From Cricetomys ansorgei (taxonomy: Eukaryota; Chordata; Mammalia; Rodentia; Nesomyidae): 64,000 bases of DNA. The stretch covers positions 9,158,501-9,222,500 of the forward strand of contig JAMJFZ010003624.1 in NCBI GenBank assembly GCA_026225945.1, given 5' to 3'. Below are positions 11,330 through 22,974 of the stretch, piece by piece. Position numbers and translations under genes: made by a program. The notes beneath the pieces are model-generated. The model was given only the letters and a program-made list of their open reading frames with translations. It was not told where the DNA came from and searched no databases. The first letter of the stretch is position 1. Each line of letters starts with the position of its first letter.

Positions 11330-11990
11330 TGTTATCTCTTTAATACATTGCTGGGTTTGATTTGCTAGCTGTCGCTAGATGTTTGCATCTATGTTCAGAG
11401 ATATATTTATTGCACATTTCTTTTCTCTGTAATTTTTCCCCTTGTGGTTCTGGGCATCAAACCCAGGGCTTTGAACAAGCTGGGCAAGCTCTTTTCGATC
11501 TATCACTGAGCCACACCTTAGCCCTCTGTAGGACTTTGTAGACTTTACCAAGAAGAGGCGTGTGTGTGTGGTGTGTTGTGTGTGTTCATTTTAAGAGATA
11601 AATTCAATTTCTTTAGTAAGTATAGGGAAATCTAGATTAAAAAATATTCCCCTTTGAATGAGTTTCAGCACTTTGAGTATTCCTGGGAACATGTCCATCT
11701 TATTCAACTTGTGAAATAATTCACATAAATTTGTCCATCATATTCCCTTGCTGTCTTGTAATGACTACAGAATCCTGATGTTGGTGATTGGAAACTGGTA
11801 ACTCAAAAGATTGATGAGTCTTTCCAGGATTATCAGTCTTTGTCATTTTTATGCCACTTATGGGATGCTCGATTGCCACATACCTGTGAGGTTTTCAGAT
11901 AATCTTCTTATTGACTTATAATTAAGTTCATCGTGCCTGAAGACTATTCCACATGTCAATTCTATCTATAAAATGTGTCAAGACTTGTTT
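11330..11990 (-). mobile_element. L1M ORF2 fragments, antisense
   Basis: Contains 'ggtttgatttgctagctgtc' and 'tgtttgcatctatgttcag' (11340-11400), and after an inserted SINE 'tgagtttcagcactttgagt' and 'catattcccttgctgtct' (11660-11760). These are reversed ORF2 landmarks of old L1 in the expected order after 8560-9240. Confidence 0.55.
11440..11525 (-). mobile_element. ID/B4-type SINE head, antisense
   Basis: Reversed tRNA-like head, with 'tgggcatcaaacccagggct' and 'atcactgagccacacctta', inserted in the L1M remnant. Confidence 0.7.
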
Positions 11991-12033
11991 TATGATCAGT
12001 GGGGGACAGGTCTTGGGAAACAGCAGACGGAGG

Positions 12034-12122
12034 TGGGGGTTGTAGCTCAGTGGTAAAGCGCTCAGCCCAGCAGGCAGCAAGGCTGTGGGTTTGATTCCTG
12101 GCACTACAAGCAAGGCCGCAAA
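12034..12122 (+). mobile_element. ID SINE with pol III A and B boxes
   Basis: Sense copy of an ID element. The A-box region 'tagctcagtggt' is at 12043-12054 and a B-box 'ggtttgattcctg' is at 12088-12100. The body is more diverged than typical rat ID copies and it lacks a long A tail. It is not a tRNA gene because the cloverleaf is not maintained. Confidence 0.8.
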
Positions 12123-12394
12123 GGTGTGTATTCTGTGTCTGTTGTCTTTTTCTCAGGGTCCTTTCAGAGATTTCTTTGTATTGTTGTTTTTCGGAAATTG
12201 TGCTACGCTGTGTTTCAGGATGATACTGTTTGGGTTTATTTTGCTGAGTTTCTGGATCTATCAGTCACTGAGTGGAGGGGTCTCTATGTTTTAGCTTTCT
12301 TCTCTTTGTGATTCAATTTGAATAGTTTTAGTTGACATGCCTTTCTGTTCATTGATTTCTCTTTCTACAGTCTCGATTCTTGTTTTCAGAACCT

Positions 12395-12485
12395 TCCTTC
12401 TTTCTTTTCCTCCTCCCTCCTTCCTCTTCCTCTTCCCTCCTTCCTCCCCTTCTTCCCTTCTTCTCCCTCCCCCCTCCCCCTCTTT
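12395..12485. repeat. CT-rich simple repeat
   Basis: Polypyrimidine tract of TTCC, TTCCTC and CCCTCC units. Open frames across it on both strands are low-complexity. Confidence 0.9.
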
Positions 12486-12537
12486 TTGTACACACAAGGC
12501 AAATGCTGTACCCCCGAGCTACATCCCTAGTCCACAA
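12486..12537 (-). mobile_element. ID SINE fragment, antisense
   Basis: Reversed ID head: 'caaggcaaatgctgtacccc' and 'gagctacatccctagtcc'. Confidence 0.6.
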
Positions 12538-12999
12538 CATCTATTTTTCATTTCTGGAAGTTTTATTTGGTTATATAATTTTTTAATCTTCAATTTCTCT
12601 TCTCTCAAATTACGTATTTCTTTCAATACATGAGCAGTAATTATAATACCTAACTGAATGTTCTGGTCTGCTCATTCTAATATGTTTGGTATCCTGTTTC
12701 TATTATTGACAGTTCTTTTAATTTGTATTATTAGTATGTGCGCACATGATGTATGTGCATGTTATGTGTGTGTATATGTAAGGTGTGTGTATATGAGTTT
12801 ATATGCAGATATGCCATGGCATGCATGGGGTCCTAGAATCAATTTCAGGTTGTCAAGCTTGCATGGCAAGCAGCCACTTTTATTGGCTGAGCGTGTCGAC
12901 AGCCCTGATTTTCTAAAAAATTTATTATTCTATTTTCCTGCTTTGTGGTGTATCTAGTAATTTTTATTATATGATAGATATTTTACATTGGCTGATTGG

Positions 13000-13025
13000 G
13001 GTGTGTGTGTGTGTGTGTGTGTGTA
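13000..13025. repeat. (TG)n microsatellite
   Basis: About 12 GT units next to an antisense B2/B3 SINE. Confidence 0.95.
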
Positions 13026-13029
13026 GGTG

Positions 13030-13137
13030 TGTAGGTCAGAGGCTTCTCTTTTCTACCATGTGGGTACTGGGAATTGAGCTCTGGTCATTAGACTTCCCAG
13101 TAAGAACTTTTACCTGCTGAGCCATCTCACCAGCCCC
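13030..13137 (-). mobile_element. B2/B3-type SINE, antisense, partial
   Basis: Reversed B2 head: 'catgtgggtactgggaattg' and 'ctgctgagccatctcaccag' then CCCC at 13133. Confidence 0.85.
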
Positions 13138-13710
13138 ATGCTGTGGTTCCTGCAAACTCTAGTGCTGGCAAGAGGCAGGAAAGAGTCCGTTCAGCACAAC
13201 TTAGGGCTGATTCAAACTCCTGGAGTTTGACACCAGGCAGTTTATTTTAGGCATATGTAAGTACAATACAACTTGGAAGAAAGTTTCGTGGTAACAATTA
13301 TTTGTACACACTAAAGCTCGAGGTGCGGCTATATCAAAACTCTTTTGCAAAGCCCATGTGGCCTCTACCCTACAGGTGGGTTCTGTAGCTTGAGGGCCTA
13401 GGGTCCAGTGTGGTCTCTGACTGATCTAGAGTAGAAGTCACCAGGCTATAAAGTGCATGTGACATCTCGCCTAAAGATGGCTTCCACTGACTGAGAAACA
13501 AAGCTAAAGATAAAGGTCTAGGGAGGTTGAGTCCGGGACAAACATTCTGGGAGATTCAGGTGAGGCTTGGCCTTACTGATAGCAGAGGTCACCAGGTCAT
13601 TAACAACAACAACTCCCAGCCTTCTGGGTGGAAAACAGGTACACATTTCCTCCATTAAGGAGACAGCCCGCGTGATTAGCATGCCTGGTTTCTCCAGGGC
13701 TCAAGTGTGA
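13138..13710 (-). mobile_element. ERV-type LTR, antisense
   Basis: On the minus strand a GC-balanced U3-like region leads to a poly(A)-like AATAAA (reversed TTTATT at 13241-13246), then a U5-like segment ending near the B2. About 570 bp, with no internal genes. The family is uncertain. Confidence 0.45.
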
Positions 13711-13729
13711 GCACGCACGCTCTCTACAC

Positions 13730-13930
13730 TCTACTAGGTGTTTTAAAGCTTACGTTATTTGTTGTGTTGTCATCTTTTAATGATTACTAGTAGAATAATC
13801 TTAGTAGAATATTGAATTTATTTTGGTCCGGATTGATCCTTCTCAGGTTTGCTTCTTCCTTTCTAGGGTAGTCTTTTCTCACGGAATTATTCAAACTCGT
13901 TGTTTTGGTTATTTGATTAGTTGGCACACA
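13730..13930 (-). mobile_element. L1M fragment, antisense
   Basis: Last recognisable piece of the fragmented L1M: 'ttgaatttattttggtccgg' at 13813-13832, with 'cttcctttctagggtag' after it. Confidence 0.4.
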
Positions 13931-14094
13931 AAGCAGCGAGTATCACCGACTCCTAAGACATCATCGTGCCTTGCTCATGTTTGCTCCCCTAGAGCCCTAT
14001 AACCCCACTTCCCCACCTCTCCTTTATCCCCCCTTCCCCTCCCAAATAGTCCCCCTGATTTCATATTATGTATGTATGTGTGTGATTAAACTAG

Positions 14095-14320
14095 ATCCAG
14101 GGGGTGGAGAGATGGCTTGGTGGCGAGGAGTACTGGCTATTCTTGAGAGGACCCGGGTTGCATTCCCGGCTCCGCATGATGGGCTCAGAGCCATTCATAA
14201 CTCCAGTTCCAGGAAGTCAGTGCCCTCTTCTGACCTCTGTGGGCACCAGGCATGCATGTGACACGCATACAAACAGGCAGGCCAAATGCGTGTACACATA
14301 AAGTAGAATAAATACACCTT
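14095..14320 (+). mobile_element. B2 SINE, sense
   Basis: Full-length B2-like copy with the head 'gggtggagagatggcttggt' at 14101-14120, a B-box-like 'gggttgcattccc' at 14155-14167, 'ctcttctgacctctgtgggc' in the body and an A-rich tail near 14300. Confidence 0.9.
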
Positions 14321-14439
14321 TGAAATTAAGTAAATAGAGACCTACACGTGAAAGAAAACATGTTGTTTTTAATATTTTGCCTCTGTTGTATTCTCTTTTT
14401 CCCTTCCTCACTCCTTTAAAACCTCTTCCTTACTCAAAA

Positions 14440-15090
14440 TAATTCCCTCTTACTTTCATGGCATATGTATGTACATATATGCATGTATGTGTTTGCGCGT
14501 GCACACCTACACACTCAACATTTGAATCTAGAATCTGTATACACGAGGGAAGATGTGATATGTGTCTTTCTGAATCTTGCTTCTTTTATTTAACATTATG
14601 ATCTCTAGTTCCATTTGTTTTTCTGTTGATGACATAATTTGCTCCTTCTTTACAATAGAATAAAACTCCATTGTGTGTGTGTCTGTGTCTGTGTGCGTGT
14701 GTATGTGTGTGTGTGTGTAACATTTTCTTTATCCATCTGTTGATGAGCATCTACTCTGGTTCCATATCTTTGCTATTGTGAATACTGCAACAATAAACAT
14801 AGTTGTGCAAGTCTCTGTTTTGTACTGACCTAGATTCCTTCAAGTATACATTGTATACACAGAATTGGCATAGCTGGGTCATATGGTAGTTCAACTTTTA
14901 GCTTTTTGATGTACCTCCACACTGATGTCCACAGTGGCTGCACCAGCCTGTGGTCATGTGTAAGTGTTACACTTACACCATCAGTGTGTAAGTGTTCCTT
15001 TTACACTGCATCCTTAACATTGAGTATCTGTCTAGCTTCTCTTTTCCTGATGAGGAGAATCTCACTCACTCATGGATGTCTCAGTAGCTA
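14440..15090 (-). mobile_element. L1 3' end, antisense
   Basis: Reversed L1 ORF2 end and 3' UTR with 'cattttctttatccatctgt', 'ttgctattgtgaatactgca' with 'acaataaacat', and 'agctgggtcatatggtag'. It contains a TG tract and a 21-bp near-perfect palindrome at 14958-14978. Confidence 0.75.
14672..14718. repeat. (TG)n microsatellite
   Basis: Interrupted GT repeat inside the antisense L1. Confidence 0.9.
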
Positions 15091-15479
15091 ATTGACTCTC
15101 AGGCATCCCTGTGTTCTTTTACATGTAGCTCTCCCTTTCAGAAACTCGGCCCCACCACTTGTAGCTACACAACCCCCTCTCAGCTTTGCTTCTGGGCCTC
15201 TCTTCTCGGTGTAGACTCAGCTGGCTTTCAGGGTAGATTTTCTCCTGGGCGAGAGCGGGGAGGGAAACTGCACTGTTGATCTGATTATGCCGAGCATGCC
15301 AGGCAAAACTCGGATTGCTTGTTTGTCTTTGCAGAGTTGTTTTCCCTTGATGCTTTCTCTACTTTAGTCTCCACATGGGGTGATGTGGCATTTGGAGGGT
15401 ATCAGGGTTCTCTGTGGCTCGCTTAAGTTTCTAGGAGACTGTCTAAGCCTTTTCAAGCAGTACAGTGAATGGTCATTCA

Positions 15480-15528
15480 CTGTATGTATGTATGTATGTG
15501 TGTGTGTGTATGTGTGTGTGTATGTATG
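15480..15528. repeat. (GTAT)n/(TG)n microsatellite
   Basis: GTAT units run into GT units and back to GTAT. Confidence 0.9.
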
Positions 15529-15534
15529 AATGGC

Positions 15535-18300
15535 CACACCTATCTTACATTTTCTAGTCTGAGAATTATGCGTAGATCTGACACTGCGAGTTCTTCATTA
15601 TATATATCATGTATTCTCTTGTACTTACAGTCAGAAACATGGGATATTTAAATGAAACTTACCTAGCAATCATCGCCACCTGAATCACAATGGCTATACT
15701 TTCTTAACTTCCAGTAATGTAGTGCTTAAAATATCTTATAAATGTAGGGACTTTAGGGCTGAGTTCCATTTCCTGCCACAGTAAAAACAAATATCAAACA
15801 CCAACTTGATTTTTAATCTAACAATTAAAGACAATTCTCATACTACATATGCCCTAACATGCCCTTTTTTTTCAAGGCTCTATAGAGCTAGGGGTGTGTG
15901 TGTGTGTGTGTGTGTGTCTGTGCGTGTGCACGCTTAAGCTAATGTTTATGCTCATATTGTACAGGAATATTCTTAACCAAACAGTTGCTATCTTGGGGAG
16001 TTTGGCTGTGCCCACATGCAAAAGATCACCCCAGCTGGGCTTGTTCACTATCTATATTCCCTGATAAGAGGGCAGACAGAGTCACAGGACCTTACCTTCA
16101 AACTCCTACTACCTATTGTATGCTGCCCTAGCTGCACTTGGCCTTGGGGAGTGGCTAGAATATGTAGACTGAGGAAGACTAGAGGAGGTAGGCTCTGTCT
16201 ATGCAGCTATGGGAAAGCTGTTACCCTTGCCAGGTACGGACTTCCTTTTGCGGGAGAGCACCCACATTCTAGTAAGTGACTCTTAACTCCTGCTCTTTAA
16301 GTAAGCCCTATGAACTCATTGGTTTCCCCAGAGAGAACTTCGGTGGAATTGTACCTTAGTTTGTCAGTGGGACCTGAGGAGGAGGGGCAGGCATTGCCCA
16401 TGACTTCCCTTGGAAGGAACACTAGTAACGGGTGGCTATTTAAACAGTAGTAGATTCGCTGATATGACATGGTGTTGAGATCTCAGTGAGGGATGCATTG
16501 TGAACAGCATTGGTCAGATTTCTTTGCTAAAGGCTTATGTGGGGTTTTTAGACCTTCTAAAAGTGGGGTGACTCAATGTTTAGAGCAAACAAGTAATTAG
16601 CTACACTAGGTGGGAATTCAGGTCAGTGGTAAACAGAGGAAGAGGTGTTGAAAGTTTCCATACCTAAAAGCACAAACCCAAGCGCAGCCTAAATAAATAG
16701 GCACGCCAAGCTCAAATGGTTGCTGCTGACCGTTCCCACGTGGTGGCTAGTAGTCTGAAAATAATTTTGTCTGCTTTGTGTCTACACAAAGTTTACACTG
16801 TCTCTCCTCCCAATTCTCCCAGGCCGCTTTTTTTTTTTTTTTTTAACAAAACTTTCTTGTTCCTAAAACACAGTCTTCATAGTTTTGAATCATTTATAGT
16901 AAGAAAAATGAAATCAAGTGCTCCACTGAGAATGCATTGCCGTTGTGTATATCAACATCATGTTGGCTTCTGTGAAGAAACCAGTCCCCCTCAGACAGAC
17001 TTCCAGAGATCAGAAAGGGTGAGAGGATCGGAGACACCTCAACTCTCCCGTCTTCTCGACCTTCGGCTGACGGTGCCGTATGGCAGTCCTTGGTGGGACG
17101 AAGCTTCGGTTCAGGCACAGGTGCGTCTCTGAAAATCAAATATCACAAGTGAGGATTTTTGCTCCAGCCACTGCCTCCGTTTGTCGTATCTCACTTTGGG
17201 TATAGAAGTGGTTTTCAAAGTGTGTTCTTCAGTAAATGGCAGTCCCGTCACTCAGGAAGGGGTTAGAGATGCACGCTCTCTGGCCTGGCCTAAATCTCCG
17301 TTTTAGCAGATGGCCCGCTCTGATGTATGCTAAAGTTTGGTTGCTACTGGTTTGGAGAGCCCGGAAATCTCTCTTCCATGTGACTTGATCTATTTCTGTC
17401 TGTGATATGAGGTATGGAGAAGTTATCAGTCATGCCTCAGCTAGTGTTGCCTTGGAGACGGTTAATGCTATAACACCGGAAGTGCCATGCCGCAGAACAA
17501 ATGTCAAATTCCAGGAAGGAAGACGCTTCCTGTCAGAAGGCTTCTGGAACTGTCTTAGCAGCCAAAGCAAGAGGATTAAGAGACAAGATCCAGAGGACGT
17601 GCTAACGCAGGGGCCCCAGGCCGAGCCGCAGCCTCCAGACACCTGGAACTGGTAATGATGTGAGATTCCACGGGCTTAAAAAGCTGTTCTTGCAGCAAGC
17701 GTCTCAAAGGCTGACTTTGGCAATCCCAACAGGAAGCAAGAAATTAACATCCCTGGGTGTGCTTGACTGTAGGGAAGCCCAAGGAAGTCTTGGCAAATGG
17801 ACATCTTTCTCAGTTTCACGGGAAAGGGTGGGCACACGCTTGCTGAGGAGCACCTGGAGGCTGACAGGTTCATCTGCCCTCTCCTGTTCTTTCCAACAGT
17901 ACTGTCCATTTTCCCTAGCTGTAGGCTCCCCAGGCCCAGAAGTAGACACAGAAGGCCTTCTTGATGTCTTGCCTCATACTGGAGTCCTGTTCTGGGCACA
18001 GATGTCAGCCCTGGTGTTGAGTAGACACTTTCTGGTTTCCAGGGTCAAATTTCTGAGCCCCAGGAAATGCAAATCCAGGGGAAGCACCCGACTGTACGCA
18101 CGGGTGCCATTTCTTCCAGTTCTTGTCATGTGCACTTTATCCTAGGTGTCTCAGCTTGGAATTTTGCAGCTGCTTTTGAAAACACAAGCTCCTCGGCCCG
18201 TCACCTAATCAGACACCAGATCCTAAGGATCTAGTCACAATAAGATCTGTCAAATCCATTTTCCCACGTATTTCTGTTTTTACAACTCCATCTATCCCTC
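15535..18300. other. Mostly unassigned upstream sequence
   Basis: Apart from a (TG)n tract at 15893-15932 and a T run at 16828-16845, I recognise no repeat here. The plus-strand frames at 16716-17132 (138 codons) and 17660-18145 (161 codons) match no protein family I know and lack coherent splice or promoter context. Part may be diverged LTR or upstream regulatory DNA of PDE8B. Confidence 0.45.
15893..15932. repeat. (TG)n microsatellite
   Basis: GT units with a few substitutions, ending in a GCGTGTGCACGC segment. Confidence 0.9.
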
Positions 18301-18309
18301 ATTATCGTA

Positions 18310-19070
18310 TTAGCTCAGGATGCTAAGACTTCCTCAACAAGATACCACAGACCGGGTGCTTTAAACAATAGAAATCTGCTTTTTCACACATCAGGAGTCT
18401 AGAACTTCCAGGTCAGGGTGCAAGCATGGTGGGTATTTGGCCAGGCTCCATTCTTTGGCTTAGACACTGCCTTTCCTGTGTGAACTGACAGGGTCCTTCC
18501 TCAGTGTGGGCAGCAGGGCTGGTGTCGCCTTTCTTAAAAGAACAGCAGTCTTAGTAGATTAGGCTCTCACTTTTATGACCTCTTTGAACCTCCTCACCCT
18601 CTTAAACTTACTGAGCTTATAATAATAATAATAATAATAATAAATAATAATAATAATAATAATAATAAATTACATATTATATAATTACATGTAATATCAT
18701 AATAAATTATATATAAATATATTTAATTTATAATAAATTCATATAATATAATATAATAAAATAATATGATATATATAATACAATAAATATAATATAATAA
18801 TATATATAATAAAAAGTAATAAAAATAAATTTATAATAAATAATAATATAAAATATTTATAATTATAGCAATATATAATTATATATAAATATAATGTACT
18901 AATATAATATATTATATTATAATAATTATGTATATTATATATTGCATTGTATATTATATATAATAAATAATAATAATAATAATAAACTTAATAAGCTAAA
19001 ACTCTTTAGTTCCTCGGGTTAGGGTTTTAGCATGTATATTTGGAGGCCACAATTCGATCTCTAAAGATCC
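18310..19070 (-). mobile_element. MLT1-type LTR split by an AT-rich island, antisense
   Basis: The left part (18310-18612) has the reversed MLT1 landmarks 'gataccacagaccgggtgct' and 'tctagaacttccaggtcag'. The right part (19010-19070) has 'gttagggttttagcatgtat' and 'ttggaggccacaattcgat'. These belong to one LTR end and are separated by about 380 bp of AT-only repeat. Confidence 0.65.
18618..18995. repeat. (TAA)n AT-rich expansion
   Basis: Almost pure A/T sequence built from TAA, ATAA and TATA units, with AATAATAAT blocks at both ends (18619-18667 and 18963-18987). Confidence 0.95.
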
Positions 19071-19800
19071 CTACTACCCCATGTCTGGATTAGTCTGACT
19101 CCTCATTGACCCTTTAGGTCCGTCAGCAAGTACGCAGCCATTTCCAGGTTGGTCAAATAGCCCTTTACTCTGTTTAGAATCAGAGTGATTCTCTCAACTA
19201 GAATTTAGCCAAGCTCTGTGGCTTGGCGTTTGATTCCTTGGTAACAATAGTGTAACTGGTCGGCCTCAATCACACAAAATAAGACACGTGAAACATGACA
19301 ACACCAAATAATATCAAACACCACCACATGTTTTATTTGTCCGTTGTGTGGGCCAACGTCCTGCATAGCAGGTTTGCCACAAGACATTTTAAACCACTTC
19401 TTAAATTGTTGAAGTATTTGGTGAATGTTCTCACCTCTAGGTCTTCATGGAGGTCTTCTGTAATGCCTTCTCTTTCTAGTTCTTCAAATCCTGACCTTTC
19501 TTTGAGGAACTGCACCCAATCTTCTTGGTGGCCTCTTCCAGGTCTCGGCTCCCCAAACTCGTCTTTCTCTCTGAGCTAGTATTGTTGTCTCATAGCACGT
19601 ATGAACACACGCTGTGTTCCTGCCTGGACCGTCAGATGGATTTCTTCACATCTCTCACGGTGCTCTGTGTGCTGGTGAGATCCACTGTCCCCAGTGTGCA
19701 GATGGGCAGATGAAAAAGGAGCAAAGGAAGAATCCATTTGATGAAAGTTTTTGGATAATCTTAGCCTAAATGGCCTCCGAGAAAATGTCTGTAGCCCTAC
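19071..19800. other. Unassigned upstream sequence
   Basis: Overlapping open frames of 60-98 codons occur on both strands but none resembles a known protein. No clear repeat is recognised. Confidence 0.45.
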
Positions 19801-19809
19801 CCTGGTACC

Positions 19810-19975
19810 ACCTTTGCTTGCTTGTTTATAGACAGGGTCTTGCTGTGGAGCTCTAGCTGGTCTGGAACTCACTATAGAGACCCAGCCAGCCTTAAATTAG
19901 CAGCGTTTTTCTTGCCTTTGCCTCCTAAGTGCTGGGATTTTAGGCATAATCATGTCATTATGTCATGCCTCTTTA
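19810..19975 (-). mobile_element. B1/B4-type SINE, antisense
   Basis: Reversed B1 body: 'agacagggtcttgctgtgga', 'ggtctggaactcactataga' and 'cctaagtgctgggattttag'. Confidence 0.85.
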
Positions 19976-20039
19976 ACGTATTTCAGTACTCTTAAATACC
20001 TTCCCCACCCACAGAGAATTTGTTGTTTATCTTTCTTTT

Positions 20040-20238
20040 AAAAAATATTTATTTATTTATTTATATATTTTACGTTTATGTGTGCTTTTTTTGCATGTAC
20101 ACCTGTATGCCAGAAGAGGGCGTCAGATCCCATTACAGATGGTTGTGAGCCTCCATGTGGTTGCTGGAAATTGAACTCAGGACCTCTGGAGTAGCAGAAA
20201 GCACTCTTAACCTCTGGACCGTCTCTCCAGCTCTGTTT
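20040..20238 (-). mobile_element. B2 SINE, antisense
   Basis: Reversed A-rich tail (TTTATTTATTTA at 20050), then 'gccagaagagggcgtcagat' and the reversed head 'tggaaattgaactcaggacc' ending 'ctctccagctctg'. Confidence 0.9.
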
Positions 20239-20464
20239 ATCTTTCTAATCCTCCACCTAAAGCGGTCTAAATTCATGGAAATTGAGACTCTTTCTTTCTT
20301 ATTCCCTGGTGCAGAGTTAGCATCTGTTATGTAGTTGGCTCTCAGTATTTGCTGGACGAATGAGTGATGGTATGTTCTGGAGTAAATGGCTTACCTATCA
20401 AGGTGCACATCCTGGCCGGGGAGAGTCTGCTTAGAAACCTAGGCTTGTTTGTTTACTCGCTGTT

Positions 20465-20605
20465 TTCTGCTTGTTTTCAAACAGGGTCTCACTCGGTAGT
20501 CTAGGATGGCCTAGAACTTGCTATGTAGCACTGGCTGGCCTTGAATTTATACCAATTCCCATGCCTTAGCCTCCTCCGGTGCTGGGATTAAGTCACAACA
20601 CCTGA
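20465..20605 (-). mobile_element. B1 SINE, antisense
   Basis: Reversed B1 with 'acagggtctcactcggtagt', 'ctggctggccttgaatttat' and 'ggtgctgggattaagtcaca'. Confidence 0.85.
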
Positions 20606-20654
20606 TGTACGGATTGGTTTTTTTGTTTTTGTTTTTATACCTGATATAAGCTAG

Positions 20655-21030
20655 AGTTATCTGGAAAGAGGGAACCTCAGGGAACCTCACTGAGAAAGTG
20701 CTTCCGTCAGACTGACCTGTAGACAAGTCTGTAGGACAATTTCTCGATTAGTGATTGATGTGGGCGGGTCCAGCCCACTGTGGGCGGGGCCATCCGTGAT
20801 AGGTGGTCCTGAGTTGTTTAAGAAAGCAGACTGAGCAAGACATGGGGAGTGAGCCAGTAAGTGATGCTCCTCCACAGTCTCTGCTTCAGTTCCTGCATCC
20901 ACGATCCTGCCTTGAGGTCCTGCCTGGACTTCTCTTAATAACTGACAGTGATCAGGATGGATAAGAGGATAAAAGCCTTTCCTTTCCAAGTTGATTTTGG
21001 CCACGACATAGCACTAGAAAGCAAACTAGT
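20655..21030 (+). mobile_element. Rodent LTR-like dispersed repeat, sense
   Basis: Same family as 49178-49590, sharing the order 'attagtgattgatgtgggcg', 'ggtcctgagttgtttaagaa', 'cagtctctgcttcagttcct' and a 3' end of 'cctttcctttccaagttg'. It behaves like a TG...CA ended rodent LTR or medium-reiterated repeat. Exact family name not asserted. Confidence 0.7.
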
Positions 21031-22345
21031 ACACTCTAACAAATCTGGACTTTTAAACCCCACCCATGAGGTATTTCCATTTAGGAAATTTTATACTTAT
21101 GTGCATTGCACACACGCAAATACGCATTGCACCTTGCTTTATATATTGTGTATACTAAATGCTTTTTTATGTGAATTAAAAATATGTACCATGATTCAGA
21201 ATGTCTAAAAACTCAAGTACTATATATGAATGTCTAAGGAGCCAACACTTAATGACTTGGCGAATGCTATCTTTAGCTAGACAATAGATTTGTTTTCTCA
21301 ATGTAGATTTTCATATAGGGTGTTTCTGTAAAGGAAGCAGAACACATAGCAACATCTCCATAGAGGAACAATTTCAGCATCTGTCATTTTCTGTCTTCTT
21401 TGGGTTTATCGTCCTTGGCCCAGGAGCCACTGTCCAGTTGTTCAGTGTGTTTATGGCCTCCAGTTCCAGCGATGTTAGATGTGCCTCTGTGCCTTTGCTT
21501 GCAGTGATTCCTATAATTAGTCACCCTAGCCTGGTTCCCACATTCCTCTCTTTCCAGCAATTATGCTCTGTTATTTCTTGTAAGTCCCCAAATCCCTGAC
21601 TACTCCAGAAGCTCCACTGTGGAGTGGGCTGTACCCCAAGTTTCATTTGAATATCCTTTTATGTCTTGGACATTTTTTTTTGTGTGTGTGTGTGAAATGT
21701 ATTTATAAGAATTTTGGAAATGAATGTTCTATCCTTCATAGCCAGATAGCTCGGGCCCAAAGATAACCTGAAGACAAAGAGCAAAGCTATTCTAGAATTC
21801 TTCCTGGGAGCTGGTCCAGCCTTTCCTCGTATGTTCTTGTTAATGGGAAGGACATAGCACTTTTATACTATGCAGGTAAGAGCCTGGTACTCAGTGCCCT
21901 GCGAGTTTGGTGACGTTAACCTAAGGAAGTCGGAGATGTTAGGTGACTTTCTCCTTACATCTTCTCTGTTTTAATTTTCTACACTTGGCAAGAAAGAGCT
22001 GTCCTATGGGCCAACTTCTTTCCTTAATTTCATTTGGTTGTTGGCAAAAAAAAAAAATCTAAAAAGTGATGCAAGCATAATTAAAAATACAACTTTTTCC
22101 CCCCTCTTTGGAAAGCTGCATCTATAAACGCAGTAGCTAGGAATATTCCACCCTAAAAATGCCTGCTATGTCTTTCTTTGTCTCTCTCTGTGTATTTTTG
22201 TGGGTCTGCTTCTGTGTTTCCCCTGTAAATGTGTATCCATCAATTTCTCCATCTCTATTTCTCATTCTTGCGGTCTTTCCCTACCACCGACCTCCTTATT
22301 TGATGGAAAAATTACCAGTGGAAGCCCATTAAAGATAACTTGCCA
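21031..22345. other. Unassigned upstream sequence
   Basis: No gene or clear repeat recognised. The T/TG tract at 21671-21695 and an A run at 22046-22058 are the only simple sequences. Confidence 0.5.
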
Positions 22346-22349
22346 TTTA

Positions 22350-22540
22350 AAAAAAATTATTTTACTTTGATGTGCATTGGTATCTTGGCTGCATATATGT
22401 CTGTGTGAGGGTATCGGATGCCCTGGAACTGGAGTTCGGACAGTTGTGAACTGCCATGTGGGTGCTGGGAATTGAACCCGGGTCCTCTGGAAGAGCAGCC
22501 AGTGCTTTTAACCGGGAGTCATTTCCCCAGCCCCAGTGTG
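22350..22540 (-). mobile_element. B2 SINE, antisense
   Basis: Well-kept reversed B2: 'ggtatcggatgccctggaac', 'gggtgctgggaattgaaccc' and 'ctggaagagcagccagtgct', with an A-rich tail as 'aaaaaaattattt' at 22348. Confidence 0.92.
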
Positions 22541-22974
22541 CCATTTTTTAAAGAAGACAATTAGGTAACATTACACTAACTCACTTAGATTGTCATAATG
22601 CAATTATTAGATCACATTTGACATTCACTTATGAACCAACCTCAGTAAGTGCATATATTTTTCATATTTGTAATTCAGATATCTATATTATATTGCCGTT
22701 TAAGTTAATCTTCATTTAAACATATTTAATAGTGATAGTCTCACATAGTAGTGCAGTTTGCGTGGCTGCTCCTTATGTGTTTGATGTATGGATTCACCAA
22801 CATTTCATTACTATAAATAGCACTGAAACAAAAATCTATACAGATGACTTTTTACTAAAAAGGATTTTCAAGTTAAACACATTCACTGACTTTAAAAACG
22901 AAAATCATGCATAGAATATGAAATTTCTTACTTAAAACAATAGCTTCTTTAATTTTGAGCTGTAACAGTTAATT

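Larger units (their letters stand above)
12130..12740 (-). mobile_element. L1M ORF1/ORF2-proximal fragments, antisense
   Basis: Further pieces of the broken L1M: 'tttgggtttattttgctgag' (12229-12248), 'tttgttcattgatttctctt'-like sequence near 12350, and 'tttcatttctggaagtttta' (12546-12565). A CT tract and an ID head are inserted at 12395-12535. Confidence 0.5.

Noticed and set aside
12034..12122. tRNA gene or BC1-type RNA gene
   Set aside because: A and B boxes are present, but the rest does not form a tRNA cloverleaf and the copy lacks the BC1 unique tail; it is an ID SINE.
14958..14978. Near-perfect 21-bp palindrome (GTGTAAGTGT/ACACTTACAC)
   Set aside because: It lies inside an antisense L1 fragment; most likely chance within the repeat, so it is not reported as a separate site.
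17660..18145. 161-codon ORF as a possible upstream gene
   Set aside because: Open frames also exist on the other strand, no family is recognised, and there is no promoter or splice context.
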